From contig JAJEKV010000057.1 in NCBI GenBank assembly GCA_021234155.1, positions 188,001 to 252,000 on the forward strand: a stretch of 64,000 nt of DNA, read 5' to 3'. Below the pieces are notes generated by a model. The model saw nothing but the letters and a program-made list of their open reading frames with translations. It did not search any database and was not told the origin of the DNA. The first letter of the stretch is position 1. Every line of letters begins with the position of its first letter. Both the position numbers and the translations under genes were made by a program. This document shows, piece after piece, positions 1 to 11,504 of the stretch. Source of the stretch: Isoetes taiwanensis (lineage: Eukaryota > Streptophyta > Lycopodiopsida > Isoetales > Isoetaceae).

Positions 1-1560
1 TGATACCTTATCCATCGCTGAAACTAGTGTAGGATACTCATTGAAGATCCGTTCAACCGGTAATACAAGGAGATCCAAAGACGGCTTATATTTTTTCAAC
101 ATCTTATTACCTTTAGTTCAACACGCAGAATCTCCTCACTGAGTCGCATAAGTAAATGGGTTACTTTTTTATTTATTACAGAGAAAAATCAGCTACTTGT
201 CGGAGACTCTTATAAATAAATCTTTGAGCAATTCAAGTACTATTATGATCATTCAATGGACTCAAGAAACAAATCTTCGTAAGTGAAATTTAACCGCTAT
301 TCATGTTTGAATCCAAACATATAAACCATTTATATTCCTTTGCATAATGTATGCTCGGGTCTGCTATCTCGGCCTATAGAGAATCTTAGCTAACACCGTT
401 AACAAAGTAATCAAGCACATCTCCTTATTATCTCTTACCTTTGTTCATGTATGTCAATAGAGCTAGACGCCTCTCTTCTCATTCTTAACCATCCCTGTAA
501 GATACAAAATGCATGGTTAGAACAAAGCATGTCATACAAAAGAAAAAAATTGAATGAAGGTTCTTGAAATAAAGAAGCATTGTGTGATTTCTCGAAAGTA
601 AACTAGAAAAGCTTGTTGCTAAATAATTACAAAGGGCATATTTATCACATATGCGCTTTGTACAAAATGTATAATTTTTTTTTGATATAAAAGAAAGAAC
701 ATGGAGATGTAAAAAGTGCTTACAAAGAAATATATAACTAGCACAACCACGTGATCCTTTTCTTGATCAAACAAAGTTTCGAAAAAGTAGTGGATCTATA
801 TGATGATCTTAGAGTCGAAAGCAAAGTCGTGAGAAGTTCGTGAGGTAAGATTTTGAAGTAATATCTTCCTCAAGATAGACATACAAAATTGCTTACGTAA
901 ATTATGCTCATGGGTACAAATTGGGTTCTTCATAAGCATGTGCTTTTTGAGCAAAACCACCTTTGCCATGCAAAATTGGTCTGAATCTAACATAGATTGC
1001 ATGGCTTTCCTTCAGTTCTAGCTTGCAATTTATCATTATAGACCCCAAAAAGTTGGTGGCGATGTTGGACTAAAATGTTCTCAAATTTTAAGTTTTGACT
1101 GTCACAGAAACATGCAAGAAGGCAAATACAATGTTTTCGCTTTAGTAAAATCTCATCATCGCCAGAGAACCAATAGTGTCTTCTCACTTCAAAGAAACAC
1201 AGAAAAATAAATGCTTCCTGTAACTTATAGACAGAGCAAAATGAGAGAAAATGGTAAATGAGAAAAATACAAACCTTCTCAAAACCTTCAGAGGGATCAA
1301 ATAAGCCATTTGGAAATCGCTGAGCTTGTCAGAAATGCATAAAGAAGGTAAAGTAAGAAACCCGTGACTCAAACTACATATCTCCAAAGAAAATATTAGT
1401 GCATATCGCCATATGACATCAAAGCCGGAATGAAGAAAGAAATGCTCAAAAAACGTACCATGGAGCAGGCAGCTAAAAGGGCAAGCATCTCTTGATGGTC
1501 TAGAAGCTCTCTACACTGACCTGGTAAGAAAAAAGCGAAGCTCCAGATACCCTAAACTTT
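1..1560 (-). pseudogene. Exon-like pieces of an unrecognised spliced gene (copy 1)
   Basis: On the minus strand several short open stretches have plausible splice borders. One, ending at about 1,520, follows a TTCTTACCAG acceptor and reads CRELLDHQEMLALLAACSM before a GT. Another at about 1,270-1,315 reads QRFPNGLFDPSEGFEK, or LSDFQMAYLIPLKVLRR in another frame. A third at about 430-500 reads GWLRMRREASSSIDIHEQR. The last, at 1-90, reads PVERIFNEYPTLVSAMDKV. I do not recognise the protein. The first exon has a relative at about 22,400. Frames differ between the two copies, so this is a decayed gene or one damaged by sequence errors. The reading is tentative. Confidence 0.35.
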
Positions 1561-3820
1561 TTGAAAGAACCGCATGTCCGCAAAACCAACAAAAAATGAA
1601 ATCGATGCGCCTTTGCCCCCTAAAATGGATTAATATGCACCAAAGAATAGCTTGTAGTTCCCACCGCTGATTTTTTCCCTGGGTTTGCTTCCATTCTCGA
1701 TGGCTTCTTTGCTCTTCAAAGCATTAGGAGTTGGAGTAGGCCCTAACATAGATGCTAATGGATCGGACCTTCCCGCCTAACTCCCCTCTCTCACCACCTA
1801 CGGGAAATGGTGGTCGACCGTGATGAGGCAAAGCCCCGCCTACCTTCGACGCCTCACATTCAAAAACCCCTACCCAAATACGCCTTATCATACGGGTTTC
1901 AATGGTGAAACCCCCCAAGGCTTATGCCCCTAAAAGAAACAAGTGTTTGAGCTTCTCAAATACATGTGCCTATTCAAGCCGTAACTTGAATTTCCGAACA
2001 TCCTTTTCAGACCTATCCGCGAATAAGGGAACATCATGTTCTTTCACCCCGAGCACAACAACCAGCAGTTGACGACATGGGTTGGTCACACAGATCGCTT
2101 AATAGTGGTCAGATGTTTGGACCATTTGTGGCACAAGGAATGCAGAACCCCAGCCCCGCAATGGATGCCACCTCTCGGTTCCTTAGAATCTTTATGGTGT
2201 TCACACAATCTCCTAACTCATACAATGGATTTCGCGGCCTGCATATTTTGGTGTGATCCTTAATATTCTCAATCCTAATCAAAGCACGTATACGACATAA
2301 CCAAAGCATCATCTATTGTGCTTGTTAGCAAATAATGCTATTAAATCCAAACCCCTTTCACCAAATTCCCTATATTTTGAAAGCTAGAATAACAAAGCAG
2401 GTATTTGCACAAGCAAAGTCAAAGCATTGTTTCTCATTAGCTAATGATTTGCATTAGAAGTTTTGAGCTTGGTTTGCAATGCACTAGGTTTAGCTTTGGA
2501 CTAATATATTTCTTCTTTATCATCCCCTATATTTGAATCCTCCTATTGGACGTTGTCTACTATTTTGTACCTTGAAGGTTATAGTAAACAAAGCAAGTGC
2601 TTGCACTAATGTAACCAAAAAGCACCATGCATTCCTCGGTCCAATTTGGAACAAAAGTCTCAAAGTCAAGTCTTGGGTTAATTACATGCTTCTTCTTCTT
2701 ATCTTCATCACGAGATATAGTCATTGCCGACACGATGAATATTATGTTTCAGATTCAGATCAACTTGATATTTGAAACTTGGTCTAATTCTAGGTGTAAG
2801 CTCACCATAGCTTCCTTCTTCATTAATTTCTTTGTCGAGAAAGTTACTTAAACGTAAAAGTGTTGTCGTGAAGGAGGTAACATTTGGGAAACTTGTAGGC
2901 TTCTATTTTGATCTTTTTGTATACCAATTTTCACGCCATATTTGAATTAATTGAGAAGACAATTTTGACTTTCGCCTCGAGAAGACAAGGCCGGGCTTTT
3001 GTTTTGACATACCGACTTCTTTAATTTGCTCCCCGACATCGGTTTCTACTTCAAGAACATTTGTTTACTACTATCTATTCTCAATTGGTCACACCCTTAA
3101 GGAATGTAATATTTTTGTATATTTAAAAGTTAGATTTTGCCCACACAGCTAATTGTTGTCCAAGTTCTAAAAAATTCACTTACATTGATAGGTCGATTCG
3201 TTGAACTCAACTTCATTTTTAAACGCCAAGATTACATTATAAAAGCAAAAAGCAATCGCTCGTTTCCGCCAAGATCATTTATTACAAGTCGCTACAAATT
3301 CAAAAACAATTTACCTTCTTGGTCTTTGTCAGCATGTTGCCATGCAATTTTCTAGATCAGATCACTTTTTATATGTTTTTTAGTTTGGCACCTAGGCATC
3401 ATGCTCCAAACCACGACACCGGAATTAAAACCACAAGTATAGATTCCCTAAAGCAAACCGTTCTAGTGCCTAGTTGAATTAGACTCGAACAGAATTGGTG
3501 AATGTGGTACAAGACCAACATATGTAACTATGATTATTATTGAGCCGTATACCAATTATTAGTTCCAAGTATGACATTATTTTACATATTTGAAGTGATG
3601 ACATCTAATTACTCAAAACATACAAGTTACAATGTGATTTTACCCATCTTATATGTCAAGCATCCTTAAATTTATATTACGTTACATCATAACAAATAGA
3701 ATTCCAAGTAGTAGGTGTATCATCAATAATGAATTATATGAAATAGCATTATTCAAGGCTTACTTAGCCCTGTCAAACAAATTAAGATCAACATATGACT
3801 ATCCATATCTACCAAGTAAA
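1561..3820. other. Duplicated non-coding stretch between gene pieces (copy 1)
   Basis: No gene is identified here. The minus strand around 2,560-2,900 (and the duplicate at 61,420-61,890) keeps partly parallel readings such as NPRLDFETFVPNWTEECM in both copies. They are broken by stops and match nothing I know. The segment lies just downstream of the PPR pseudogene, so it could hold its 3' flank. Confidence 0.4.
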
Positions 3821-3889
3821 TTAAGCATTTACATGGGTTGATCTACCAAGCAAATTAAGCATTTACATGGGTTGATAAATAGTAGCAGA

Positions 3890-6740
3890 GACATAAGCAG
3901 CCAGTGATAGCCGCAAGAATGCGGTATATGTGAAATTGGCATAGCGTATAAATCGAAAATCGCCAGCCCACCAAAGAATGGCCAGTTCACTAACTCCACC
4001 CCGCCCAATAGTATCTCTGCCCAACGTATGAACCGACCTTTGAGGCCACCATAGTCATACAAAATAGTCATGTAATAGGTAGCACTACCGCTGGCAACAT
4101 CTCGACACTACATACAATGCCCCTCGCGGCTCGCCTTTAATCATTAAAGTGGCATTGTTTGGGCCGGCCACAGATCTTATCGTACACAAAAATTGTGCCA
4201 AACTGCGGCAACAAAGGACATTGTTGTTAGGGTCCGCTACAATTGCATTGGTGGTGTTGATGCTCCTCCCATAAAATAAAACTCCGTGTTTGTAAACTTT
4301 GCTCGGCATCCTAGCTTAAATATAATTGTCGCGAATTTGACGACACCATATTTGAAGCTTGCCATGCTTGCTTGCTTGCTTGATTCTTCCTAGCCCGGCT
4401 TTCAAATGAAGGATCGTGAAGAGCAAGTGCCGCTTTGTATTTTGGTGATCCGAGGTGGTGTTTATATAGGAGGTTTGGTATGTTGTTTTAGGCCCACCAT
4501 TCAGCTTTATAGCGTAACTGCTCAAGGCCTTAGCTCGTTCTTCTCTTATCTTCTACCGAAATAAGTTAGTCATTGTTTGATCTATTAATTTTGTAAAATG
4601 TCATGAAGAGGATTGGTTGCTTGCTCAAGTCCACATCGATCTAGAAAACAACTGTTCAAAGTCTTCGCTTTCCATGTCATTTGAGTATACCGAGTCTTGT
4701 TTAAAGTTTTAAACCGCATCGAAGCTAGAGCCATCTCCTATATGACTTTGAACCACGTACTGCTCATAGTTTACATTTCCATGGCATAGCATATTCTATG
4801 CAAGTTAGGTCAAGGCGCTGACGGCAAAAAATCTTGCTAAAATCATGGAACTACATTGTTCTTACAGAAATTATCTCGTGCTTTTCACGGTTCCCATACA
4901 CTTCTTCTTGCTCCATTTTCCCCAGTGGAGACATGATGCATGAATCATACCCCCGTCCCATTACATACCTTTGCATTTACATGGAAAACAATTTGCATCT
5001 TGAAGAGTTTTAGAGTTTGCATGCATTTGACAAGGGCGTCCCTATTCTTGCATCTAAATGTAAACCTATGTCCTTTATTTGAGCATAAATCGCTTTCCTT
5101 CTCAGAAATGCCGCATGACCCGCCCGCAAAAAGAAGACCCATTAAAGTGGCATTGTCGAAATTCTATTTTAGTGCCGCATGGTCAACAAGGGGCTTGGAA
5201 TTTTGAGTCGTTAGAATGTGGCAAACACATTCATTTTTGTCTTTGTTACTCACACTAGATAGTGATGTACCGCTCTCATTTGAGTGGGCAAAGTTGATTT
5301 TGATGTGAGGAAGAAGTTGCATTGGTGTCTTGAGAGATCCGGTTTAGGAAATACATGTGTTTGTGGATGGTGGCATTATTGGCATGCATGGCCACCAACG
5401 TGAATACTCGGATGGTGAAACTTATTACCCTCGGGTAAAATCATCTAGCGTATACAAGGGAACTTTTAAGCTTGACGAAATTTGAGTCACCAAAGTATGC
5501 TTAGTAAATGGCATTGGCGATCTGTCCATGCAGTACTATCGCAAGAATCTGGGACGAAATGTCAATACCATACTTGATATCGCCTTGTCAATTGAATTCG
5601 CATACAACCCGCTGTCTAAGTTTTAAAGTAAGATTAACTCTCCACCTTGTCAATTCTACCGTATATGAACATTCCCATTCAACATACATAATGAATACAT
5701 AGGATGATATTAGAACGTTGAAGGATCGTATAATTAGTTAACAAGCAAGCCGTGAGACCAAATTTTGCTCTCAAGACTTATTATCGATACTGCATGCATC
5801 TTCTAAACTCTTGCATTTGTTATACATATTAACAAGGGCATTCCCAACCATAATATCGTAGATATATCCCTTGTCTATTGCTCGAGCATGAATCAATTTA
5901 CCTTCCGCTTATCCTCAACACCACAATATGCATGAAGGATGCCGGAAAATGAATTGCCCGACTGCCTTTAATAATCATTTCAAAAAAGCTTCGAGCACCC
6001 TTTCCTACGCCCGTGATTGCCCATGGGCAATAATCACACTGCTCCATGTAATAACATCTCGATTGGCCATCGTTAGAAAAGCCTTCAATGCATCATCCGT
6101 ATCGCCACATTTTCCATACATTGTTATAATGGCATTTCCAAAACCACACGCATCATACCCACTATCGAAATTTGAGCATGAATCCTTCTACATCTTCTAA
6201 GTCGGATGGGCTTGAACATGCACCCACCTATGCTAGTAAAATGTAAACTTATCCGTTCTACTCTCTTGTTGCATTTGTTTGAAAAGACCTAAGAGCCTCT
6301 CTTCCTTGTCCTTGATGAACGATGGCAATTAGAGAAGTCCATAGAAATACACTTCTTTAGAAAATTATCAGCCAAAGATCGTTGTTTCTAATAGACTTCC
6401 ACATTTTGCATACATATTAAAGGTCTCCCAAAACTGCTATTCTTCTAAGACAACTTTCAACAATAAGATTATGCACCCTATGACCTCTGCCAAACATTTT
6501 GTCTTTTGCAATGTACCTTGAAAGAGAGATGCACATGTATCCGCGCCTATTGGAGCATTTTGTCTATCAAAGGAATTCAAAACCTCTCTCAACCTTTTCT
6601 CGATTGTGAAATTTAGATGAACCTACATTAGAAGCCGATGAAAATGTCCTCCAACCCGAAATAATAAGATTGATGCCTTTGTTTAGACCATCAACCGAGA
6701 ATATTTTAAGTGTTGTTTTAGAAAATATGAACGATATCTA
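3890..6740 (-). pseudogene. Pentatricopeptide-repeat (PPR) protein pseudogene, copy 1
   Basis: Reading the minus strand from about 6,740 down, fragments of a plant PPR protein appear in order. They include LREVLNSFDRQNAPIGADT (about 6,550), NMYAKCGSL (about 6,410), GNAIITMYGKCGDTDDAL (6,080-6,140), RDVITWSSVI (about 6,050), GNALVNMYNKC (5,810-5,850), DIGLHLDARIG (5,035-5,068) and GRGGVSELAILWWAGDF (about 3,980). PPR proteins bind RNA in plastids and mitochondria; the MYAKCG-like and W-x-x-(I/V) patterns are typical of the PLS class. Stops and frameshifts occur throughout, so as written it is a pseudogene, although some breaks lie at CAG/CTG/CG sites and could be sequence errors. No start codon can be fixed. 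Confidence 0.85.
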
Positions 6741-6759
6741 TGCTTATTGATGAATATTA

Positions 6760-7240
6760 ACTTACCCGCCAAACTAGAAGGCCGGTAAACGCTGATGCGC
6801 CTCGATCCAATTTTTCCACTTTTCTCTATATCCGCCAAAAAAAAGGCCCTTTAAAAGGCACGGTTTCCTTTCAAAGATAAAGATTCAATCGTATTATTTT
6901 AAAGTCGATTCAATGTATGCAAAACCCGCGAATGAGATGGGAACAACGATCACCGCCTAACCCACCCACTGATCAATCTCATCTATTCTAACCTACTGGG
7001 ATGCAAAAATCACATGTAAGCACTCCTGGTGATCCTGTGTCAGCCTGCTGAATGCAACGTTGAGCTTCCGGGCTGCCTTGCCCAAGAGTCTTTTTGCCTT
7101 CCGAGATCCAGAGATGCGCTTGACCGCCATTTACGGACAGACAGTTTTTAGCAAAGCACGAGATATCCTAGGTATATTCCAAAGATATATCTAGAATATG
7201 CCGTAAACCCATTATAAACAAGGGTTTGCCCCCTAGGGGC
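6760..7240. other. Intergenic, with a palindrome at the Helitron-like border
   Basis: No gene is seen. At 7,222-7,245 a near-perfect inverted repeat (GGGTTTGCCCC, CTA, GGGGCAACCC) lies exactly where the polypurine tract begins. Its arms resemble the ends of the 710-bp Mutator-like element at 25,907-26,616, which suggests a remnant of a related element, but this is inference. Confidence 0.4.
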
Positions 7241-7245
7241 AACCC

Positions 7246-7787
7246 AAAAAAGGCATGAGAAAAAGGAAGAAGAAAATGGGAAAAAAGAGACATGAGATAA
7301 AGAAGAAGAGGGTGAGGAGAGGAAGAAAACATATAAAAAAGGTGGGGAAAGGGAATGCAAAAAGGGCATGAGAAAAGGGAAGGAAAAAGAGAAAAGCAAA
7401 AGGAATGGGGAAAAGGAAAGGAAAAAAGAGCATGAGAAAAAATGGAAGGGTGGAGAAAGGTGAAAGGAAGGAAAAAAAGCCACAAAAAGGGGATTGGGAA
7501 AGGAAAATGATAAGGAGAAAAGGAAGGAAAAGAGGAGGGAGAAGAGGGTAAAAAAGAAAAAAAAAAAAAGGAGAGAGAAGGAGAAAAATAAATGTGCAGA
7601 AAAATAAGAAAAGGAAAAAAAGAAAGTGTGTAAGAAAAATATGAAAAAAGGATAGGAAGGTTATCAAATGCACAAAACCCTTATAGCCTAGATATGATGA
7701 ACTTGGTTAATGAGTCCGAGCCGAATAGGTTTCCATCCACAAATGTTCCTTAACATTTGCCCAAAGAACGCCGGGCACCATTACTAG
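7246..7787 (+). mobile_element. Helitron 3' part with polypurine body (5' end missing)
   Basis: A purine-only tract (7,246-7,660) leads into CTTATAGCCTAGATATGATG, a unique tail shared with the Helitrons at 9,871 and 46,331 (on the other strand). It ends with a degenerate hairpin, GGGCACCATTA and CTAG at 7,784-7,787, followed by T. That matches a Helitron 3' end (hairpin, short spacer, CTRR, insertion before T). The TC 5' end is not present; the tract stops at the palindrome at 7,222-7,245. Confidence 0.75.
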
Positions 7788-8480
7788 TTTGGTTATGATG
7801 TAATGGCCCCAAAGACATGAATATGGCATGCCAAAGAACAACATCAATGTTCTAGTGTTACAGCACACCAAAATTTCCTCCGTGAGATTATACCACATGT
7901 TGTAGCTGAAATTGAAACCTAAATGGTATCTATTTGGCTTTTAATTATCTCTTTTATGTGTTTTGAAACATTCTTACATTGTATATGTGCATGCTCTTCC
8001 AATCTATCCATATGATCCAAATTTTAAACCATCATGGCATATGGATGGAGCGATGTAATGCCACAAGGTTATGGGGTGTTGAGAGGAGACCTTGTTAAAG
8101 AATAAAATTTAAAGGGGTGTTTCCATGCTTTGCAAGTTTTGTTCTTCCTCGGGTAGTTACTCATATTCCTTTCTAGGCGTAAGAGGAGTGATTAAATCCC
8201 TCTACTGCCTTTGCTTGCACACTCTCGACTTCCATGCCTCCAAATTATAGAATGTATTTTAATCGTAATATTCACCGGATTTAGCACAGAGGTCGGGTTT
8301 CACGCCTTGGTGCCAAAATTTTTCCTAAAGTTTTAACGAATTGTTACCAACCGTGAGCGTAATGAATCGGAAACATAGAACCGCCACCTAATATAGATCC
8401 AAAATGTAACACGTAGATCCGAGAGATCACCGATCAATCTTATTCATTTCCATCTTGTTCGAGCATTCAAAACCACCTTT
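7788..8480. other. Intergenic
   Basis: No supported gene. The right part may contain the decayed 3' flank of the transposase pseudogene that starts at 8,525. No terminal inverted repeats could be recognised. Confidence 0.5.
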
Positions 8481-8524
8481 TATTGTACATAGTCACATGT
8501 GAGCAAAAACATTGAACGCTTTGA

Positions 8525-9045
8525 TAAATATTTCCCCACCACATATACTCCATAAAATATGACTTATACATTGCTTTGTAGGTGCCATATCGAGGAAGAG
8601 ATTTTTTTTACAAGATCCTAGGTAGATTCTATCCTCGCTTATATGCGCCTAGTTTGTGGGTCCTTCAAATATAGACTATGGTTCACAAAGCAATGCCGGA
8701 ACTTCAACCGTTCTAACCATTCTAAATCATACTCCTCCAACAATCATCAGAAATAATAGTTCCGTGTGCTACATACTTATAAATGATAGAAACTAATGTA
8801 TCAACTGCTCTAACCATTCTAAATCATACCCTCTTCAACAATCACTATAAATAATAGTTCCAAAGCTACATACTTAAATGATAAAAACTAATGTATCTCA
8901 TTGCTCGATCTTCAACTCGACACCATGATCCTCGCCAATGCCTCCAAATACCCACTGACCCTCAACTCTTCTATCCCTATTATATTTTCGCTTATAGCAA
9001 ACTTACTCTCATCTATTTCTACAATCTTTCCGGTACCACCAATTA
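8525..9045 (-). pseudogene. Merlin/ISXO2-like (IS1595 family) DDE transposase pseudogene
   Basis: The minus strand reads, from 9,044 down, IGGTGKIVEIDESKF, then KRKYNR and RVEGQWVFGGI in a shifted frame. Next come TLVSIISKYVAHGTIISDDCW and FRHCFVNHSLYLKDPQTRR (about 8,650-8,800), then SLPRYGTYKAMYKSYFMEYMW (8,530-8,605). This order (IDES-F, VEGQWVFGG, SDCW-Y, F-H-VNHS, and a C-terminal W-x-x-x-K/YGTYK block) is that of ISXO2-like transposases, which include eukaryotic Merlin transposons. The first catalytic Asp (in IDES) and the second (in SDDCW) can be read; frameshifts and an internal duplication at 8,706-8,897 break the gene. The part from 9,045 to 9,285 may hold the decayed N-terminus. 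Confidence 0.8.
8706..8897. repeat. 96-bp tandem duplication inside the transposase pseudogene
   Basis: Two adjacent units of about 96 bp start at 8,706 and 8,802, both with TCTAACCATTCTAAATCATA. They duplicate the region coding for the SKYVA and SDDCW block, so the duplication came after the transposase was coding. Confidence 0.9.
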
Positions 9046-9066
9046 CCTTCACTGCTCCTTTGAATA

Positions 9067-9132
9067 GCAATTGCACAAATATCAATGACAATAGTTATAG
9101 CGATTGCACAAATATCAATGACAATAGTTATA
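9067..9132. repeat. 33-bp tandem duplication
   Basis: Two 33-bp units (9,067-9,099 and 9,100-9,132), differing at one or two bases, lie upstream of the recognisable transposase motifs. Confidence 0.9.
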
Positions 9133-9497
9133 CCAGCTTAACATTTGCCCGATATGTACCGGATGCCACACTCACTTATTTAAACGTGTTTGCGAGATCT
9201 TCACACTCCGTATACATAAGCCTCAACATCTATAGAAACGCCAATTTGCTTCCAAAACCAAGTACCTCTACTTAATAGAACATGTAAAACTACAACGCTA
9301 CCTCTACATTTCCACTTGATTCCATCTCTTTGAACCCTTTAAATTTCCTCGCAACTTCATGGTTTTGTTGCATCTCTCACACTCTCTCCTCCCGGCAAGA
9401 AACCTATGTCTACACAAAACAACAATTGCGCTTCGAAGTTCTAATCTTTTCTATTAATTTCGCAAGATCGCCGACGCTCATGGTTGAATTCGAACTC

Positions 9498-11330
9498 CAT
9501 TGAGAGTGAACAATCCGCGGAGAGCCCAAAGAACACAAAACACATGAACCGATTTCTCGAATGTCAAGCTTTTGTTTGCATTTTGAAGGAATTTATGGTT
9601 CAATGAATTCATCAGAGCACTCAACGAATTCAATCGCAAAGCACTCACCGTAGCACGTGAGTCGATTTCTCAGTAGCATGTAGTCAATTTCGTAGTATGT
9701 AAAATGTAGTCTCCATTTCTCAGAGGTGTCTTTTCGTTGAGGAAGTCCGCTATGGATTTATTCAAATTTCGGATCGCTGTAATCGCCCGCGGAAAAATCC
9801 GGGCGGCAAAAATCGATACGTGAATGGCCTTCCTCGTCCAACATCGCCAACCCTAAACCCTAAAGTAAGACTAGTAATGGTGCCCAGCGTTGCAAATGTT
9901 GGGAACATTTGTGGACTTCTTAAACCCATTCGTAACTTTTTCCTTCATTAACCAAGTTCATCATATCTAGGCTATAAGAGGTTTTCTCTTTTTGATAACC
10001 TTCCTCATCCTTCCTCCTCATTTTCTATACACTTTTTTCCTTTTCTATTCCTTTCCATTTACCTTTCTCCACTCTCTCCCATTTTTCTTTTGCTCTTTTC
10101 CCTTTCTTTCCACATCCTTTTGTTTTCTCTTTTCTCCTTTTCATTTTTCCCTTCCCTTTTCCCCTTTTGTTTTCTTCCTCTCCCACCTCTTCTTCTTTAT
10201 CTCATGTCTCTTTTTCCCATTTTTCTTCTTCCTTTTCCCTTCCCCTTTCCTTTCCTTCCCCTTTTTTTGTATTTCTTTTCCCTTTCCTTCTTTTTCATCA
10301 TTTTTCCACCCTTTCCCAATTCCCTTCTTCTTTATTTTCCTCTTTCCAAGCTTCCCCCCCCCTTCCTTTTCTCTTTTTTCCTTTCCCTTTCCTTTACTTT
10401 CCTTTCCTTTTCCCACTCCTTTTCCATGTATTTTCCACCTTTCCCCTTTTTCCACTTTTTGCCTTTTCTTAACTTTTCCTACCCCTTTCCCCTCTTCCCC
10501 TTTTCTCCCCTTTTTCTCCTCTTTCGACCCATATTTTCTTCGCTCTCTTTGTTTCACTTTCCCTCTCTCCCGACTTTTCCCCTTTTTCCTTCCCCATCCT
10601 CTCGCCACTTCTCCTTCCTCTTTCCCTCCCTTTCCCCATGCCCTTTCTCCCCTTTTTATTCCCTTTCTATTCCACGCCCTTCCTCCATCATTCTTATCTT
10701 CCCTTCCACACCCTTTCCTTCACCTTTTCCCGTCTCTTCCTTTTCCTCCCTTTTCCCCTTTATCCCGTCCCTTCATCCTTTCCCCTCTTTTCTCCTTTTC
10801 ATAGTGTCCTTCCTTTTTCTCCCTTTCTTCCCTTTTCGGTTCTTTCCCCTCTCCTTTTCCTTCGCCCTTTTATCTCCTCCTTTATTTTGTCTTTTCTCCC
10901 GTTTTCTCCTTAAGATCGCATTTACTAATCATGGTTGTGCATAAACTTCAGATGTTTTCAATTTTAATAAATGATCTCAATCCATTTAAGATTATGTGAT
11001 ACATAAGATGACATGAGAAAATGTCCGACTTTCTAGACTTCTTTTTTTAAGAGCATGACATGAGAAAATCTCTCTTTTTCAAGAAGCCACCCACATTTCA
11101 ATTCAACAAGCACCCTCAGACATGTCGCCTATGTTTTGTACATAGTTTATGCATTCACATTTTCAATGTTGATTGTTATATCCTCAAAAGTCGCAATATT
11201 GCCAAGAACTTTGTCTTCTTGTATAGCAGATTACTTCCCATGTTTTATCTTAGTTGAAATTTTAATGAAAGGCATTACACCAAAGGAAACAAGAATTCCT
11301 TGCCTCCCCTTATGTTGTAACTGTGATATT
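9498..11330. repeat. Dispersed direct repeat, Helitron-filled copy
   Basis: 9,498-9,870 and 10,992-11,324 together match 24,088-25,035. The first block carries the shared ATTGAGAGTGAACAATC and ending CCCTAAACCCTAAAGTAAGA; the second carries TGTCCGAC, AAGCCACCCACATTTCAATT and ATGTTTTATCTTAGTTGAAA. The interval 9,871-10,991 between them is absent from the other copy and is the Helitron insertion. The 24-kb copy has its own extra 230 bp (about 24,232-24,470). Confidence 0.88.
9871..10991 (-). mobile_element. Non-autonomous Helitron, complete, polypyrimidine body on + strand
   Basis: Read on the minus strand it starts TCTTAAATGGATTGAG (from 10,991), has an almost pure purine body of about 900 bp, and ends with the family tail, GCGCTGGGCACCATTA and CTAG (9,871-9,874 on the plus strand). 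The left flank ends in A and the right flank starts with T, as Helitron insertion between A and T predicts. The matching empty site is A24,702/T24,703. No Rep/helicase coding is present, so it is non-autonomous. The long plus- and minus-strand open frames inside (up to 284 codons of F/S/P/L or K/R/G/E) are composition artefacts. Its first 80 bases diverge from the TCTTATATTATAAAG start of the other copies, so it is probably a subfamily. Confidence 0.88.
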
Positions 11331-11504
11331 CATGGTTTGCCCTTTATGACTACTAATGCTATTTGTAGAAGAATAGAACATTCTTCTTGTGCATGTGACA
11401 TAATGTGCATGTGACATACTGTGTCCCATCTCAAATTTTCATGCCGAGCTCCGATAAGCCTATTTAAGAGCAAGATGATATCTATTCAGTGAGACACTGG
11501 CATG

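Larger units (their letters stand above)
1..5090. repeat. Segmental duplication, copy 1 (left end of window)
   Basis: This segment matches 58,901-64,000 in the same orientation along its whole length. Both copies run off the window, so the true ends are unknown. It contains exon-like pieces at 1-1,560, non-coding sequence, and the 3' part of a PPR pseudogene. Most differences from copy 2 are short substitutions or indels at CAG, CTG or CG sites, for example CAG in copy 2 against CGTG near 831 in copy 1. A short direct repeat of TTAAGCATTTACATGGGTTGAT near 3,820-3,876 is present in both copies, so it predates the duplication. Confidence 0.95.

Noticed and set aside
1724-1918. 64-codon minus-strand frame, with partner at 60,378-60,677
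   Set aside because: The frames differ between the duplicate copies and the product has no recognisable feature.
9849-9868. CCCTAAACCCTAAA, telomere-like; also at about 24,682
   Set aside because: Only two units, and shared by both copies of an ordinary dispersed repeat. Not an interstitial telomere array.
9992-10944. 270- and 284-codon plus-strand frames
   Set aside because: Same artefact, inside the Helitron at 9,871-10,991.
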